Below the pieces are notes generated by a model. The model worked only from the letters and a program-made list of their open reading frames with translations, made no database searches and was not told where the DNA came from. Source: Azospirillum picis (GTDB lineage: Bacteria > Pseudomonadota > Alphaproteobacteria > Azospirillales > Azospirillaceae). From it: DNA of 64,000 nt. Location of the stretch: contig NZ_JAGINO010000008.1 of assembly GCF_017876115.1 (NCBI RefSeq), positions 62,001 through 126,000 of the forward strand, written 5' to 3'. Position numbers and translations under genes: made by a program. This document shows, one piece after another, positions 17,297-26,779 of the stretch. The stretch's first letter is position 1, and each line of letters begins with the position of its first letter.

Positions 17297-17899
17297 TTAC
17301 TGCCCCAGGCCGGGCTGGTTCGGCGCCATGCCACGGCTCATGGAACCGTCATTCACCGAGCCGTTGCCCATGGAGCCGTTGCCCGTGGAGTTGCGGTTCA
17401 TCGTGCCGTAGGGCTGCGGGGTGGTGCCCATCGAGCCATTGCCCATCGAGCTGTTTCCCATCGAGCCGCTGCCCATGGCGTTGCCGGTGGCGCTGTTGTC
17501 CATCGAGCTGCCGTAGGCGGTGTTGCCCTGGCTGGCATACTGGGCGAGTTGCTGCAACTCGGTCTGGTCATGCATGACGATGATGCGGTTGCCGCGGCGC
17601 TCGAAATGCTCCGAGCCCAGCATCACCGGAGCGGAGGCGCCCCGCACGTCGAGCACGGCGACCGGCTGGCCGTCGGTGCCGGTGGTGATGCTCTGGATGG
17701 TGCCGGCCACCGGGCCGCCATGGCGATGATAGACCTTCTTGCCGACCAGGGACTGGGTGATCGGCAGGCCGCGGGCACCGGTGTCCATCCGCCCGCTGGC
17801 GACCGCCTCGGACCGGCTGGAGCCGCTCTGGGCGTGGCCCGGCACCGCTGCGGCCATCAGCATCAGGGCCGGAACGGCGGCGGCGAGAAACTTGTGCAT
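17297..17899 (-). CDS. Exported PRC-barrel protein with Gly/Ser/Asn/Met-rich tail
   Basis: A 200-residue protein with a signal peptide (LAAAVPALMLMAAAVPGHAQ, cleaved near residue 24), then a PRC-barrel-like domain (about 50-115; LVGKKVYHRHGGPVAGTIQS, then VAVLDVRGASAPVMLG) and a low-complexity tail from about 130 made of short repeats such as NGSMGNSSMG. PRC-barrels occur in photosynthetic reaction-centre subunits and many exported proteins of unknown role. A GGGAGGA site precedes the ATG. It is a single gene. The Met-rich tail might bind metal or simply be disordered; this is open. Confidence 0.7.
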   Translation of the reverse strand: MHKFLAAAVPALMLMAAAVPGHAQSGSSRSEAVASGRMDTGARGLPITQSLVGKKVYHRHGGPVAGTIQSITTGTDGQPVAVLDVRGASAPVMLGSEHFERRGNRIIVMHDQTELQQLAQYASQGNTAYGSSMDNSATGNAMGSGSMGNSSMGNGSMGTTPQPYGTMNRNSTGNGSMGNGSVNDGSMSRGMAPNQPGLGQ

Positions 17900-18079
17900 G
17901 TCATCCTCCCGGAATGAACCTCAGACGAAGGGAGCGGCACCTGCCGGCGGAGCTCCCTGGGCTGATGACACGCGAGCGGCGAATTTGTTTCGCTGGATGT
18001 CCGGAATTGTCCTCGACCCTCCACTGCCCAGGACCGCGCCGTGGGCGGTCCGCCCATGAGCAGCAAGGAAGCGGCAAGG

Positions 18080-18115
18080 AAAAAGCCCGCCGCTCCCTCG
18101 GGGGAGCGGCGGGCT
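18080..18115 (-). terminator. Rho-independent terminator of gltB
   Basis: Read on the minus strand, a 13-14 bp GC stem (18102-18115 with 18084-18097) around a 4-base loop is followed by TTTTT. It lies about 60 bases after the gltB stop codon and ends the gltD-gltB transcript. Confidence 0.88.
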
Positions 18116-18175
18116 CTTGCGCGTCGATGCCGGGTCGCGGGCGCTCCCTCCGGTCGGGAGCCCCCGTCGGGGGCC

Positions 18176-21100
18176 TTACTCCGCCGGGATGGCGCGCGGC
18201 AGGGTCACCGGGACGGCCAGGCGGTGCAGCATCTCCTTCGGGACCACCTGCCAGAAGTGGCCGAGTTCACGCCGCCAGTCGTTGAGGATCTCGGCGGCGA
18301 AACGGCTCTGCGTCTCGGCGACATGCTCCTCGATCAGCGCGCGGAGCTGGGCCTCGTAATGCGGCACCTCGATCCGCTGGAAGATGACGCTTTCCTCGTT
18401 GATGTGCAGCGGCAGCGAGTCCTCCGGGTCGTAGAGGTAGGCCATGCCCCCGGTCATGCCGGCGGCGAAGTTGTCGCCGACCTTGCCCAGGATGACCGCC
18501 ATGCCGCCGGTCATGTACTCGCAGCCGTTGGAGCCGCAGCCCTCCACCACCACGGTGGCGCCGGAGTTGCGAACCGCGAACCGCTCGCCGGCCTGGCCGG
18601 CGGCGAACAGCTTGCCGGCGGTGGCGCCGTACAGCACCGTGTTGCCGATGATGGTGTTCCTGTTCGACTCCAGCGGGCTGCTGGTCGCCGGACGGACGAC
18701 GATGGTGCCGCCCGACAGGCCCTTGCCGACATAGTCGTTCGCGTCGCCCATCACCTCCAGCTTGATGCCCTGCACCGCGAAGGCGCCCAGCGACTGGCCG
18801 GCGGTGCCGCGCAGGCGCACCGTGATGTGGCCGGGCTGCAGCCCGAACATGCCGAACTTCCGCGTCACCATCGACGACAGCCGCGTGCCGATGGCGCGCT
18901 GCGTGTTGCGGGCGTTGTAGGCGAGCTGCATCTTCTCGCCCTCCTCGAACAGCGGGCGGGCGTCGGCGACGATGCGGGCGTCCAGCGTGTCCGGCACCTC
19001 GTTGCGGCCCTGCAACGTGCAGTAGCGGGCGTTCTCGCCGGGATCGACCTGGGCCAGCAGCGGGTTGAGGTCGAGGTCGTCGAGGTGGGCGCCGCCGCGG
19101 CTGACCTGGTGCAGCAGGTCGGTGCGGCCGATCACCTCGGTCAGCGAGCGGAAGCCCAGCCGGGCCAGGATCTCGCGGACCTCCTCGGCCAGGAAGGTGA
19201 AGAGGTTCACCACCTTCTCCGGCGTGCCGACGAACTTCTCGCGCAGCTTCTCGTCCTGGACGCAGACGCCGACCGGGCAGGTGTTGGAATGGCACTGCCG
19301 GACCATGATGCAGCCCATGGCGATCAGGCTGGCGGTGCCGATGCCGAACTCCTCCGCGCCCAGCATGGCGGCGATGACGATGTCGCGGCCGGTCTTCAGG
19401 CCGCCGTCGGTACGCAGCCGCACGCGGTGGCGCAGCTTGTTCAGCGTCAGGACCTGATGGACCTCCGACAGGCCCATCTCCCAGGGCAGGCCGGCGAACT
19501 TGATCGAGGTCTGCGGGCTGGCGCCGGTGCCGCCGGAGTTGCCGGAGATCAGGATGATGTCGGCGTTGGCCTTGGCGACACCGGCGGCGATGGTGCCGAT
19601 GCCCGACCGGCTGACCAGCTTCACCGTGACCTTGGCGTCCGGGTTGATCTGCTTCAGGTCATAGATGAGCTGGGCCAGATCCTCGATCGAGTAGATGTCG
19701 TGGTGCGGCGGCGGGCTGATCAGCATGACGCCCGGCGTCGAGTGGCGCAGCCGCGCGATCATCTCCGTCACCTTGAAGCCGGGGAGCTGGCCGCCTTCGC
19801 CGGGCTTGGCGCCCTGGGCGACCTTGATCTCCAGCTCGCGGCACTGGTTCAGGTACTCGGCGGTGACGCCGAAGCGGCCCGACGCCACCTGCTTGATGGC
19901 GGAGTTCCAGTTGTCGCCGTTCTTGTCGGGACGGAAGCGCGCCGGATCCTCGCCGCCCTCGCCCGAGTCGGACTTGGCGCCGATGCGGTTCATGGCGACG
20001 TTCAGCGTGCCGTGCGCCTCGGGCGACAGGGCGCCCATCGACATGCCCGGCGTTATGAAGCGCTTGCGGATGGAGGTGATGCTCTCCACCTCGTCCACCG
20101 GAACGGCGGCCTTGGTGGTGCGGAACTCCAGCAGGTCGCGGAGCTGCATCGGCGGCCGCTTGTTCACCTGCTCCGAATACTTCTTGAAGGTGGTGTAGCT
20201 GTCGTTGGTGACGGCCTGCTGCAGGGTGTGGATGATCCCACCCTCCCAGCCATGGCGGTCGCCCGACTTGCGGAAGCGGTAGAAGCCGCCGACCGGCAGC
20301 GGCAGCGCCTCGCCGGCATAGGCCAGCGCATGCTGCTCCAGCACCTTCTTCTGGATGCCGTTCAGGCCGATGCCGGAGATGCGGCTGACCATCGCCGGGA
20401 AATGCTCGGCGACCAGGGCGCGGCTGAGGCCGATGGCCTCGAAGTTGCCGCCGCCGCGGTAGCTGCTGATGACCGAGATGCCCATCTTGGACATGATCTT
20501 CAGCAGGCCGTCGTCGATGGCCTTCTTGTAGTTCGTCATCGCCTTTTCCAGCGACAGCGAGCCGAGCAGGCCGCGGCGCTGGCGCTCGGCCACCGCTTCC
20601 TGCGCCAGATAGGCGTTGACGGTGGTGGCGCCGACGCCGATCAGCACCGCGAAGTAATGGGTGTCCAGGCACTCCGCCGTGCGCAGGTTCAGCGAGGTGA
20701 AGGTGCGCAGGTTGGAGCGGATCAGGTGGGTGTGGACCGCACCGGTCGCCAGGATCGCCGGGATGGCGGCGCGGGCCGGGCCCATCGCCTCGTCGGTCAG
20801 GATGACGTGGGTGGCACCGCCGCGCACGGCGTCCTCCGCCTCCTGGCGGATGCGGCGGAGCGCGTCGCGCAGCGCGTCCGGGCCGGCATCGACCGGGAAG
20901 GTCGCGTCGATCTCCGCCGCCGTCTCGCCCATGTAGTCGCGCATGGCGCGGAATTCGGCGGTGGTCAGCACCGGGCTGTCGAGTTGCAGCAACCGGGTCT
21001 GGCTCTCATCCTCGTCCAGGATGTTGCCGAGGTTGCCCAGGCGCGTCTTCAGGCTCATCACCCGGCGCTCGCGAAGCGAGTCGATGGGCGGATTGGTGAC

Positions 21101-22723
21101 CTGGGAGAAGTTCTGGCGGAAGAAGTGGTGCAGGCCGCGGTACTTGTCCGACAGCACGGCGATCGGGCTGTCGTCGCCCATCGAGCCGACGGCCTCCTTG
21201 GCGTCCTCCGCCATCGGGTGGAGGATCAGCTCCATGTCCTCCATGGCGAGGCCGAAGGCCATCTGGCGGCGGCGCAGCTCCTCCTTCTCCATCTCCGACG
21301 GCTCGCCCTTCAGCGAGGCGGTCTTCACCAGCTCGTCAAGGTGCGTCGTGTTCTTGACCCACTGGCCCCAGGGCTTCTGGGTCGCCAGATGGTCCTTCAG
21401 CTCACGGTCGTTGAAAAGCTTGCCGGCCTGGAGGTCGACGGCGATCATCTCGCCCGGGCCGAGGCGGCCCTTCTCGACCACCTGGTTCTCCTCGATCTTG
21501 ACCATGCCGGTCTCGGAGCCGCCGATGATCAGGCCGTCGGTGGTGATGGTGTAGCGCATCGGGCGCAGGCCGTTGCGGTCCATGCCGCCGACGACCCAGC
21601 GGCCGTCGGTCATGGCCAGCGCCGCCGGGCCGTCCCACGGCTCCATCACCGAGTTGCAGTAACCGATCAGCGCCTTGTGGTTGTCCGGCGTGGTCTGCGA
21701 GCTGGTCAGCGCCTGCGGCACCAGCATCATCTTGACCATCGGCGCGCTGCGGCCGGCACGGACCATCACCTCGAAGACGGCATCCAGCGCGCCCGAGTCC
21801 GACAGCCCGACGCCGATCACCGGCTTCAGGTCGGCCATGTGGGTGCCGAACACCCCATGCTCCATCCGGGTCTCGTGCGCCTTCATCCAGTTGACGTTGC
21901 CCTTCAGCGTGTTGATCTCGCCGTTGTGGGCGAGCATGCGGAAGGGCTGGGCCAGCGGCCAGGTCGGGAAGGTGTTGGTCGAATAGCGCTGGTGGTAGAT
22001 GGCGAAGGACGACTCGAAGCGGTCGTCGGTCAGGTCCGGATAGAAGGTCGAGAGCTGCTCGGCGAGGAACATGCCCTTGTAGATGATCGAGCGCGCCGAC
22101 AGCGAGCAGATGTAGAAGTCGTTGATGCGCTCGTTCTGCACCGCCTTCTCGATGCGGCGGCGGATGATGTAGAGGTCGAGTTCGAACTGCTCGTCCGACA
22201 CGCCCTTCGAATTGCCGATGATGATCTGCTCGATCTCGGGCCGGGTGGCGTTGGCCTTCTCGCCGATGATGTCGACGTTGATCGGCACCTGGCGCCAGCC
22301 GTAGATGTAGTAGCCGAAGGCCAGGATCTCGGTCTCGACGATGCAGCGGCAGGCTTCCTGGGCGTCCAGGCTGATGCGCGGCAGGAAGACCTGGCCGACC
22401 GCCAGGTTGTTCTCCGGCGGCAGGTGGCCGATGATCTTGACGTGGTCCTTGAAGAACTTCTGCGGCACCTGGACATGGATGCCGGCGCCGTCGCCGGTCT
22501 TGCCGTCGGCGTCCACCGCACCGCGGTGCCAGACCGCCTTCAGGGCTTCGATGCCTTTCTCGACCACCGAACGGCGGGGTTTGCCGTCGATCGCGGCGAT
22601 GAAGCCGACGCCGCAGGCGTCGTGCTCGTCGGCCGGATTGTAGGCGTGGGCAGTGGTCAGCGCCGCGGCGTTGGCGCGGAAATCGGCGACGAACTGCTCA
22701 CCCTGGTTCAACTCGGTGGTCAT
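18176..22723 (-). CDS. gltB: Glutamate synthase (NADPH) large subunit
   Basis: A 1515-residue glutamate synthase alpha subunit, which turns glutamine and 2-oxoglutarate into two glutamates. In order: a 36-residue propeptide, then the class II amidotransferase domain starting at Cys37 (HDACGVGF), the central domain, the FMN-binding TIM barrel (KPGEGGQLPGFKV, SPPPHHDIYSIEDLAQLIYD, GNSGGTGASPQ), the iron-sulfur Cys cluster (CHSNTCPVGVC) and the C-terminal beta-helix. Length and propeptide agree with the A. brasilense enzyme as I know it. AAAGGG precedes the ATG. It is downstream of gltD, with a 217-base gap carrying two palindromic repeats, the reverse of the order in E. coli. Confidence 0.98.
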   Translation of the reverse strand: MTTELNQGEQFVADFRANAAALTTAHAYNPADEHDACGVGFIAAIDGKPRRSVVEKGIEALKAVWHRGAVDADGKTGDGAGIHVQVPQKFFKDHVKIIGHLPPENNLAVGQVFLPRISLDAQEACRCIVETEILAFGYYIYGWRQVPINVDIIGEKANATRPEIEQIIIGNSKGVSDEQFELDLYIIRRRIEKAVQNERINDFYICSLSARSIIYKGMFLAEQLSTFYPDLTDDRFESSFAIYHQRYSTNTFPTWPLAQPFRMLAHNGEINTLKGNVNWMKAHETRMEHGVFGTHMADLKPVIGVGLSDSGALDAVFEVMVRAGRSAPMVKMMLVPQALTSSQTTPDNHKALIGYCNSVMEPWDGPAALAMTDGRWVVGGMDRNGLRPMRYTITTDGLIIGGSETGMVKIEENQVVEKGRLGPGEMIAVDLQAGKLFNDRELKDHLATQKPWGQWVKNTTHLDELVKTASLKGEPSEMEKEELRRRQMAFGLAMEDMELILHPMAEDAKEAVGSMGDDSPIAVLSDKYRGLHHFFRQNFSQVTNPPIDSLRERRVMSLKTRLGNLGNILDEDESQTRLLQLDSPVLTTAEFRAMRDYMGETAAEIDATFPVDAGPDALRDALRRIRQEAEDAVRGGATHVILTDEAMGPARAAIPAILATGAVHTHLIRSNLRTFTSLNLRTAECLDTHYFAVLIGVGATTVNAYLAQEAVAERQRRGLLGSLSLEKAMTNYKKAIDDGLLKIMSKMGISVISSYRGGGNFEAIGLSRALVAEHFPAMVSRISGIGLNGIQKKVLEQHALAYAGEALPLPVGGFYRFRKSGDRHGWEGGIIHTLQQAVTNDSYTTFKKYSEQVNKRPPMQLRDLLEFRTTKAAVPVDEVESITSIRKRFITPGMSMGALSPEAHGTLNVAMNRIGAKSDSGEGGEDPARFRPDKNGDNWNSAIKQVASGRFGVTAEYLNQCRELEIKVAQGAKPGEGGQLPGFKVTEMIARLRHSTPGVMLISPPPHHDIYSIEDLAQLIYDLKQINPDAKVTVKLVSRSGIGTIAAGVAKANADIILISGNSGGTGASPQTSIKFAGLPWEMGLSEVHQVLTLNKLRHRVRLRTDGGLKTGRDIVIAAMLGAEEFGIGTASLIAMGCIMVRQCHSNTCPVGVCVQDEKLREKFVGTPEKVVNLFTFLAEEVREILARLGFRSLTEVIGRTDLLHQVSRGGAHLDDLDLNPLLAQVDPGENARYCTLQGRNEVPDTLDARIVADARPLFEEGEKMQLAYNARNTQRAIGTRLSSMVTRKFGMFGLQPGHITVRLRGTAGQSLGAFAVQGIKLEVMGDANDYVGKGLSGGTIVVRPATSSPLESNRNTIIGNTVLYGATAGKLFAAGQAGERFAVRNSGATVVVEGCGSNGCEYMTGGMAVILGKVGDNFAAGMTGGMAYLYDPEDSLPLHINEESVIFQRIEVPHYEAQLRALIEEHVAETQSRFAAEILNDWRRELGHFWQVVPKEMLHRLAVPVTLPRAIPAE

Positions 22724-22826
22724 GGAACGACCCTTTCACAGTCTGGACGTTGACCTGGGGGGCCGAAGGGAAGGCCCCCTGGGGTAGACGGTGGTTCTGA
22801 TAGCGAAATTGGGTGGAGGCCAGATG

Positions 22827-22864
22827 CCCCCTCCCTTACCCTCCCCCGCTAACGCGGGAGAGGG
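22827..22864. repeat. Dispersed palindromic repeat, copy 1
   Basis: A C-rich lead (CCCCCTCCCTTACCC) followed by the hairpin core CCCCCGC-TAA-CGCGGGAG-AGGG. It faces copy 2, so the pair forms a large inverted repeat in the gltD-gltB gap. Further copies are at 47595, 48006, 55715, 55810 and 55880. Confidence 0.8.
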
Positions 22865-22890
22865 AACTGCCGCCGCCTTCCCGCAAGGCA

Positions 22891-22928
22891 CCCTCTCCCG
22901 CAAAGCGGGGGAGGGTCGGGGAGGGGGC
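22891..22928. repeat. Dispersed palindromic repeat, copy 2
   Basis: The same element in reverse orientation: CCCTCTCCCGCAAAGCGGGG, then GAGGG-TCGGGGAGGGGGC. With copy 1, 26 bases away, it could fold into a long hairpin in the gltD-gltB messenger and alter the ratio of the two subunits. Confidence 0.8.
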
Positions 22929-22940
22929 AGGCGGGTGAAC

Positions 22941-24389
22941 TTACTCGGCCGCGACCGCCAGCTTGGGCGCGCCGACGGTCTGGGCGTAGGCGTGCATGGC
23001 GTCGGCGGCGTCGCGGCCGTCGCGGATCGCCCACACCACCAGCGAGGCGCCGCGGACGATGTCGCCGGCGGCGAAGACGCCGTCCAGGCTGGTCATCTTG
23101 GTGCGGTGGTCGACCAGCAGCGTGCCCCAGCGGGTGACGGTCAGGTCGGGCGAGCCGAACAGGCCCGGCAGATCCTCCGGCTCGAAGCCGAGCGCCTTGA
23201 TGACGAGGTCGGCCGGCTCGGTGAAGTCGGAGCCCTCGATCACCTGCGGGGTCTGGCGGCCGGTGGCGTCGGCCACGCCCAGATGGATGCGCACGGCGCG
23301 CACGCCGGTCACCACCTCGTCGCCGGTGAAGGCCTCGGGAGCCGCCTGCCAGACGAACTCGACGCCCTCCTCCTCGGCGTGCGCCACTTCGCGCTGCGAG
23401 CCCGGCATGTTCTTGCGGTCGCGGCGGTACAGGCACTTGACCGAGGTGGCGCCCTGGCGGATCGCCGTGCGCACGCAGTCCATCGCGGTGTCGCCGCCGC
23501 CGAGCACCACCACCTTCTTGCCGGCGGCGTTCAGCGAGCCGTCCTCGTAGGCCTCCATCCGGTCGCCCAGGCCGACCCGGTTGGAGGTGGTCAGGTATTC
23601 CAGCGCCGGGACGATGTTCTTCAACCCCGAGCCGGGGGCCTGGATGTCGCGGGCCTTGTAGACGCCGGTGGCGATCAGGATGGTGACGTGGCGCTCGCGC
23701 AGTTCGGCCAGGGTGGCGTCGCGGCCGACCTCGAAATTGGAATGGAAGATGACGCCGGCGTCGGCCAGGCGCTGGACGCGGCGGGCGACGACGTCCTTCT
23801 CCAGCTTGAAGCCGGGGATGCCGTAGACCAGCAGGCCGCCCATGCGGTCGTAGCGGTCGTAGACATGGACCTCGTAGCCCTTGGCGCGCAGTTCCTCGGC
23901 GGCGGCGAGGCCGGCCGGGCCGGCGCCGATCACGCCGACCGACAGGCCCAGCTCGCGGGCCGGCGTGCGCGGCTTGACCCAGCCGTTCTCCCAGGCGGTG
24001 TCGTTGATGTACTTCTCGACCGAGCCGATGGTGACGGCGCCGTGGGTCGACTGCTCGATGACGCAGTTGCCCTCGCACAGCCGGTCCTGCGGGCAGATGC
24101 GGCCGCAGATTTCCGGGAAGTTGTTGGTGGCCTGGGAAACCTCGTAGGCCTCCTCCAGGCGGCCCTCGGCGGTCAGCTTCAGCCAGTCCGGGATGTTGTT
24201 GGAAACCGGGCAGTGCACCTGGCAGAAGGGGACGCCGCACTGCGAGCAGCGGTTGGCCTGCTCGTTCGCGCGCTCGTCGCTGAAGCGGGCGTAGATTTCC
24301 GCGAAGTCCTGGCGGCGGTCGGCAGCGGACCGCTTGTCGGGCATCTTCTGCGCGGTGTGCACGAAGCCCAACATTTTCTGGTTCGCCAT
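22941..24389 (-). CDS. gltD: Glutamate synthase (NADPH) small subunit
   Basis: A 482-residue beta subunit, which takes electrons from NADPH by FAD and passes them to GltB. The N-terminal domain carries the Cys clusters for two 4Fe-4S centres (RCSQCGVPFCQVHCPVSNNI and CGRICPQDRLCEGNC), followed by the FAD site (GVIGAGPAGLAAAEEL, about 150-165) and the NADPH site (VLGGGDTAMDC, about 290-300). Length equals that of the A. brasilense protein. AAGGAG precedes the ATG. It is the first gene of gltD-gltB and is divergent from uppP. Confidence 0.97.
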   Translation of the reverse strand: MANQKMLGFVHTAQKMPDKRSAADRRQDFAEIYARFSDERANEQANRCSQCGVPFCQVHCPVSNNIPDWLKLTAEGRLEEAYEVSQATNNFPEICGRICPQDRLCEGNCVIEQSTHGAVTIGSVEKYINDTAWENGWVKPRTPARELGLSVGVIGAGPAGLAAAEELRAKGYEVHVYDRYDRMGGLLVYGIPGFKLEKDVVARRVQRLADAGVIFHSNFEVGRDATLAELRERHVTILIATGVYKARDIQAPGSGLKNIVPALEYLTTSNRVGLGDRMEAYEDGSLNAAGKKVVVLGGGDTAMDCVRTAIRQGATSVKCLYRRDRKNMPGSQREVAHAEEEGVEFVWQAAPEAFTGDEVVTGVRAVRIHLGVADATGRQTPQVIEGSDFTEPADLVIKALGFEPEDLPGLFGSPDLTVTRWGTLLVDHRTKMTSLDGVFAAGDIVRGASLVVWAIRDGRDAADAMHAYAQTVGAPKLAVAAE

Positions 24390-24765
24390 GACGTCTGCTC
24401 CTTCGCTTCGCGGCCCCGTCGCCGATCGGGGCGGCCGCCTGACCGAGGCCGCGGGGGCATCGCCCTAGGACCGTCGGCTGGGTTGAAATCGAACGTCCGC
24501 AAAGTGGCGGACGCTCGTCATATAACGCATGCGCGAAGGGCGAGGAAGCACAAAAATGCCGATAGGTATCGTTTGTTGACCTTTTTTCCCGCAAGGCTGG
24601 AATGCACTCCCGGCCACCCCTGACGTCGCAAAACCGAGACATAAAATTAGTCCCATAAAGAGACTATCTCGCAGAAAGAGGTACCGAACCCTCGTCGTCG
24701 CCAAGCGTAACCGTCGCCTGCTATAAGCCGCGGAATACGAATCCTGCCGAAGGCTGCGTGCCGCA
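24390..24765. other. Divergent promoter region of gltD and uppP
   Basis: No gene is seen in these 376 bases. The part from about 24515 to 24730 is AT-richer. For uppP, CTGACG (24620-24625) and TAAAAT (24642-24647) 16 bases apart are a possible promoter. On the gltD side there is a small stem (CGTCCGC 24494-24500 with GCGGACG 24507-24513) and a palindromic CGATA-GG-TATCG at 24560-24571. No good sigma-54 site (GG-N10-GC) was found for gltD. Confidence 0.4.
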
Positions 24766-25566
24766 ATGATGATCGATCAATATCTGGACGCCACCCTCAT
24801 GGGGCTCATCGAGGGGCTGACCGAATTCCTGCCGGTGTCCTCGACCGGGCACCTCATCATGCTGGACGAACTGCTGGGATTCCAGGGACCTCCGGGCCAG
24901 GTTTTCGAGGTGGTGATCCAGCTCGGGGCCATTCTGGCGATCTGCGTCGTCTATTTCCACCGGCTGTGGCATGTCGCCACAGGGCTGAAGGACGATCCCG
25001 GCGCACGCCGCTTCGTGATGGCGGTGCTGATCGCCTTCCTGCCGGCGATGGTGCTGGGCGCCGGGCTGCACGGCATCATCAAGTCGGTGCTGTTCAACCC
25101 GACCGTCGTCAGCATCGCCCTGATCCTGGGCGGGGTCGCCATCCTGCTGGTGGAGCGCATGGTGCCGGTCGCCCGCTACCACCGGATCGAGAACTTCTCC
25201 GCCCCGCTGGCGCTGAAGATCGGCTTCTGCCAGTGCCTGGCCCTGGTTCCGGGAGTCTCGCGGTCGGGTGCCAGCATCCTGGGGGCGCTGCTGATGGGGG
25301 TCGACCGCAAGGCGGCGGCGGAATTCTCCTTCTTCCTGGCGGTCCCGACCATGGCCGGCGCCACCGCCTACGACCTCTACAAGAACTGGTCGAGCATGAG
25401 CCTGGACAGCGGCCTGCTGATCGTCGTCGGCTTCGTCACCGCCTTCATCGCGGCGGCGCTGGTGGTGAAGACGCTGGTCGACTTCGTCGGCCGCTACGGC
25501 TTCACCCCCTTCGCCTGGTACCGCATCGCCATCGGGACCGGCATGCTGGCCTTCCTGTACCTGTAA
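24766..25566 (+). CDS. uppP: Undecaprenyl-diphosphate phosphatase
   Basis: A 266-residue membrane enzyme of the BacA/UppP family, which removes one phosphate from undecaprenyl diphosphate so that the lipid carrier can be reused for peptidoglycan and polysaccharide synthesis; high activity gives bacitracin resistance. Both signature motifs are present: EGLTEFLPVSSTGHLI (16-31) and PGVSRSGASI (about 160-170) with the catalytic Arg and Ser. Seven or eight hydrophobic segments follow the usual pattern. Two ATGs, at 24766 and 24769, are possible; neither has a clear ribosome binding site. It stands alone. Confidence 0.95.
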   Translation: MMIDQYLDATLMGLIEGLTEFLPVSSTGHLIMLDELLGFQGPPGQVFEVVIQLGAILAICVVYFHRLWHVATGLKDDPGARRFVMAVLIAFLPAMVLGAGLHGIIKSVLFNPTVVSIALILGGVAILLVERMVPVARYHRIENFSAPLALKIGFCQCLALVPGVSRSGASILGALLMGVDRKAAAEFSFFLAVPTMAGATAYDLYKNWSSMSLDSGLLIVVGFVTAFIAAALVVKTLVDFVGRYGFTPFAWYRIAIGTGMLAFLYL

Positions 25567-25603
25567 CCGCCGCCGTCGGCGGCCGTTCCCGCGCGTTCCC
25601 CCC

Positions 25604-26779
25604 TCAATGCCGCGGCGGCACGGCGCGTGCCGCCGCGGCGGCCTGGACCAGGGCCAGCAGGGCGATCAGCGCGAAGGCGGTGGCGAGGCTGGTCGCCTGG
25701 GCGATGAAGCCGACCAGCGGCGGTCCGGCCAGCACGCCCGCATAGCCCATCGTCGACACCGCGGCGACGGCATGGTCGGCCCGGCCGCCCTCGACGGCGC
25801 CGGCGGTGCTGAACAGCACCGGCACGACGTTCGACAGGCCGAGGCCGGTCACGCCGAACCCGATCATCGCCGCCAGCGGCGAGCCCCCCAGCAGGACCAG
25901 CCCGAGGCCGGCCGCGGCGACCACCGCGCCGCTGCGCATCAGCGTCGCGCCGCCGAACCGCTGGCGCAGCCGGTCGCCGCTGAAGCGGCCGGCGGCCATG
26001 GCGGCGCAGAACAGCCCGAATCCCAGCCCGGCCAGCGACTGCGGCGCGCCGAGATCGTCGCGCAGGTGGATGGCGCTCCAGTCGAGGATGGCGCCCTCGC
26101 TCATGAAGGACAGGGCGGCGAGCGTTCCCAGCAGCAGGGTCCGCCGGTCGGGCAGGACCAGCCCGCCGCCGCCGCCGCTGCGGTCCGGCAGCAGGCGTCC
26201 CTGAAGCGCCAGGAACAGCACCAGCAGGGCGGCCGACACCAGCCCGGCCTGGGCGGCGGCGGGCATCAGCGGCAGCAGCAGCCCGCCGAGGGCGGCGCCG
26301 GCCAGGCCGCCCAGGCTCCACATCCCGTGCAGGGACGACATGATCGGCCGGCCGAGCCGCCGTTCGACCAGGGCGCCCTGCGCGTTCATGGCGACGTCCA
26401 TCGTCCCGCCGGCCGCCCCGAACAGCGCCAGCACCAGGCAGAGGGCCGGCACGTCGGGCACCAGCGCCGGCAGCGGCAGCAGTGCGGCGAACAGCAGTGC
26501 GGTCACCCGCGTCACCGGCGCGCTGCCCAGCCGCGACAGCAGCGGCCCGCTGGCCACCATCGCCGTCAGGGCGCCGGCCGCGAGGAAGAGCAGCGCCACT
26601 CCCAGCACGGCAGCGCTGAGGTCGAGCCGGTTCTTCAGCAGCGGGATCTGGGTCGCCCAGACGCCGAAGACCGTGCCGTTCAGGAAAAATGCCGCCACGG
26701 TGGCCCAGCGGGCGGCGTTGGCCGGGCCGGAGGCGGCGCGGCGGCGCTCCGTCCTCTCGGTCAGGGTGTCGTCGCTCAT
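25604..26779 (-). CDS. MFS transporter, YbjJ-like
   Basis: A 391-residue membrane protein with twelve predicted hydrophobic segments and the MFS loop pattern. The N-terminal phrase FFLNGTVFGVWATQIPLLKN and MNAQGALVERRLGRPIMSSLHGMWSLGG are typical of the YbjJ-like group, whose substrates are mostly unknown (sugar or drug efflux has been proposed). The ATG at 26779 has GGAAGGA upstream. It is convergent with uppP. Hairpins at 26938 and 26994 lie upstream. I would not assign a substrate. Confidence 0.85.
   Translation of the reverse strand: MSDDTLTERTERRRAASGPANAARWATVAAFFLNGTVFGVWATQIPLLKNRLDLSAAVLGVALLFLAAGALTAMVASGPLLSRLGSAPVTRVTALLFAALLPLPALVPDVPALCLVLALFGAAGGTMDVAMNAQGALVERRLGRPIMSSLHGMWSLGGLAGAALGGLLLPLMPAAAQAGLVSAALLVLFLALQGRLLPDRSGGGGGLVLPDRRTLLLGTLAALSFMSEGAILDWSAIHLRDDLGAPQSLAGLGFGLFCAAMAAGRFSGDRLRQRFGGATLMRSGAVVAAAGLGLVLLGGSPLAAMIGFGVTGLGLSNVVPVLFSTAGAVEGGRADHAVAAVSTMGYAGVLAGPPLVGFIAQATSLATAFALIALLALVQAAAAARAVPPRH

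Noticed and set aside
18041..22753. A long open frame (over 1500 codons) on the strand opposite gltB
   Set aside because: It lies wholly antisense to a certain gene, has low-complexity His/Asp/Gly/Arg-rich translation and no start signals. It is a by-product of high GC third positions. The same holds for 7299-11000 opposite pheST, 3938-6571 opposite ubiEB and 39479-42574 opposite ptsP.
24390..24765. Sigma-54 promoter for gltD
   Set aside because: The best candidate, TGGCC followed by TGC on the minus strand near 24610, has the wrong spacing between the GG and GC elements.
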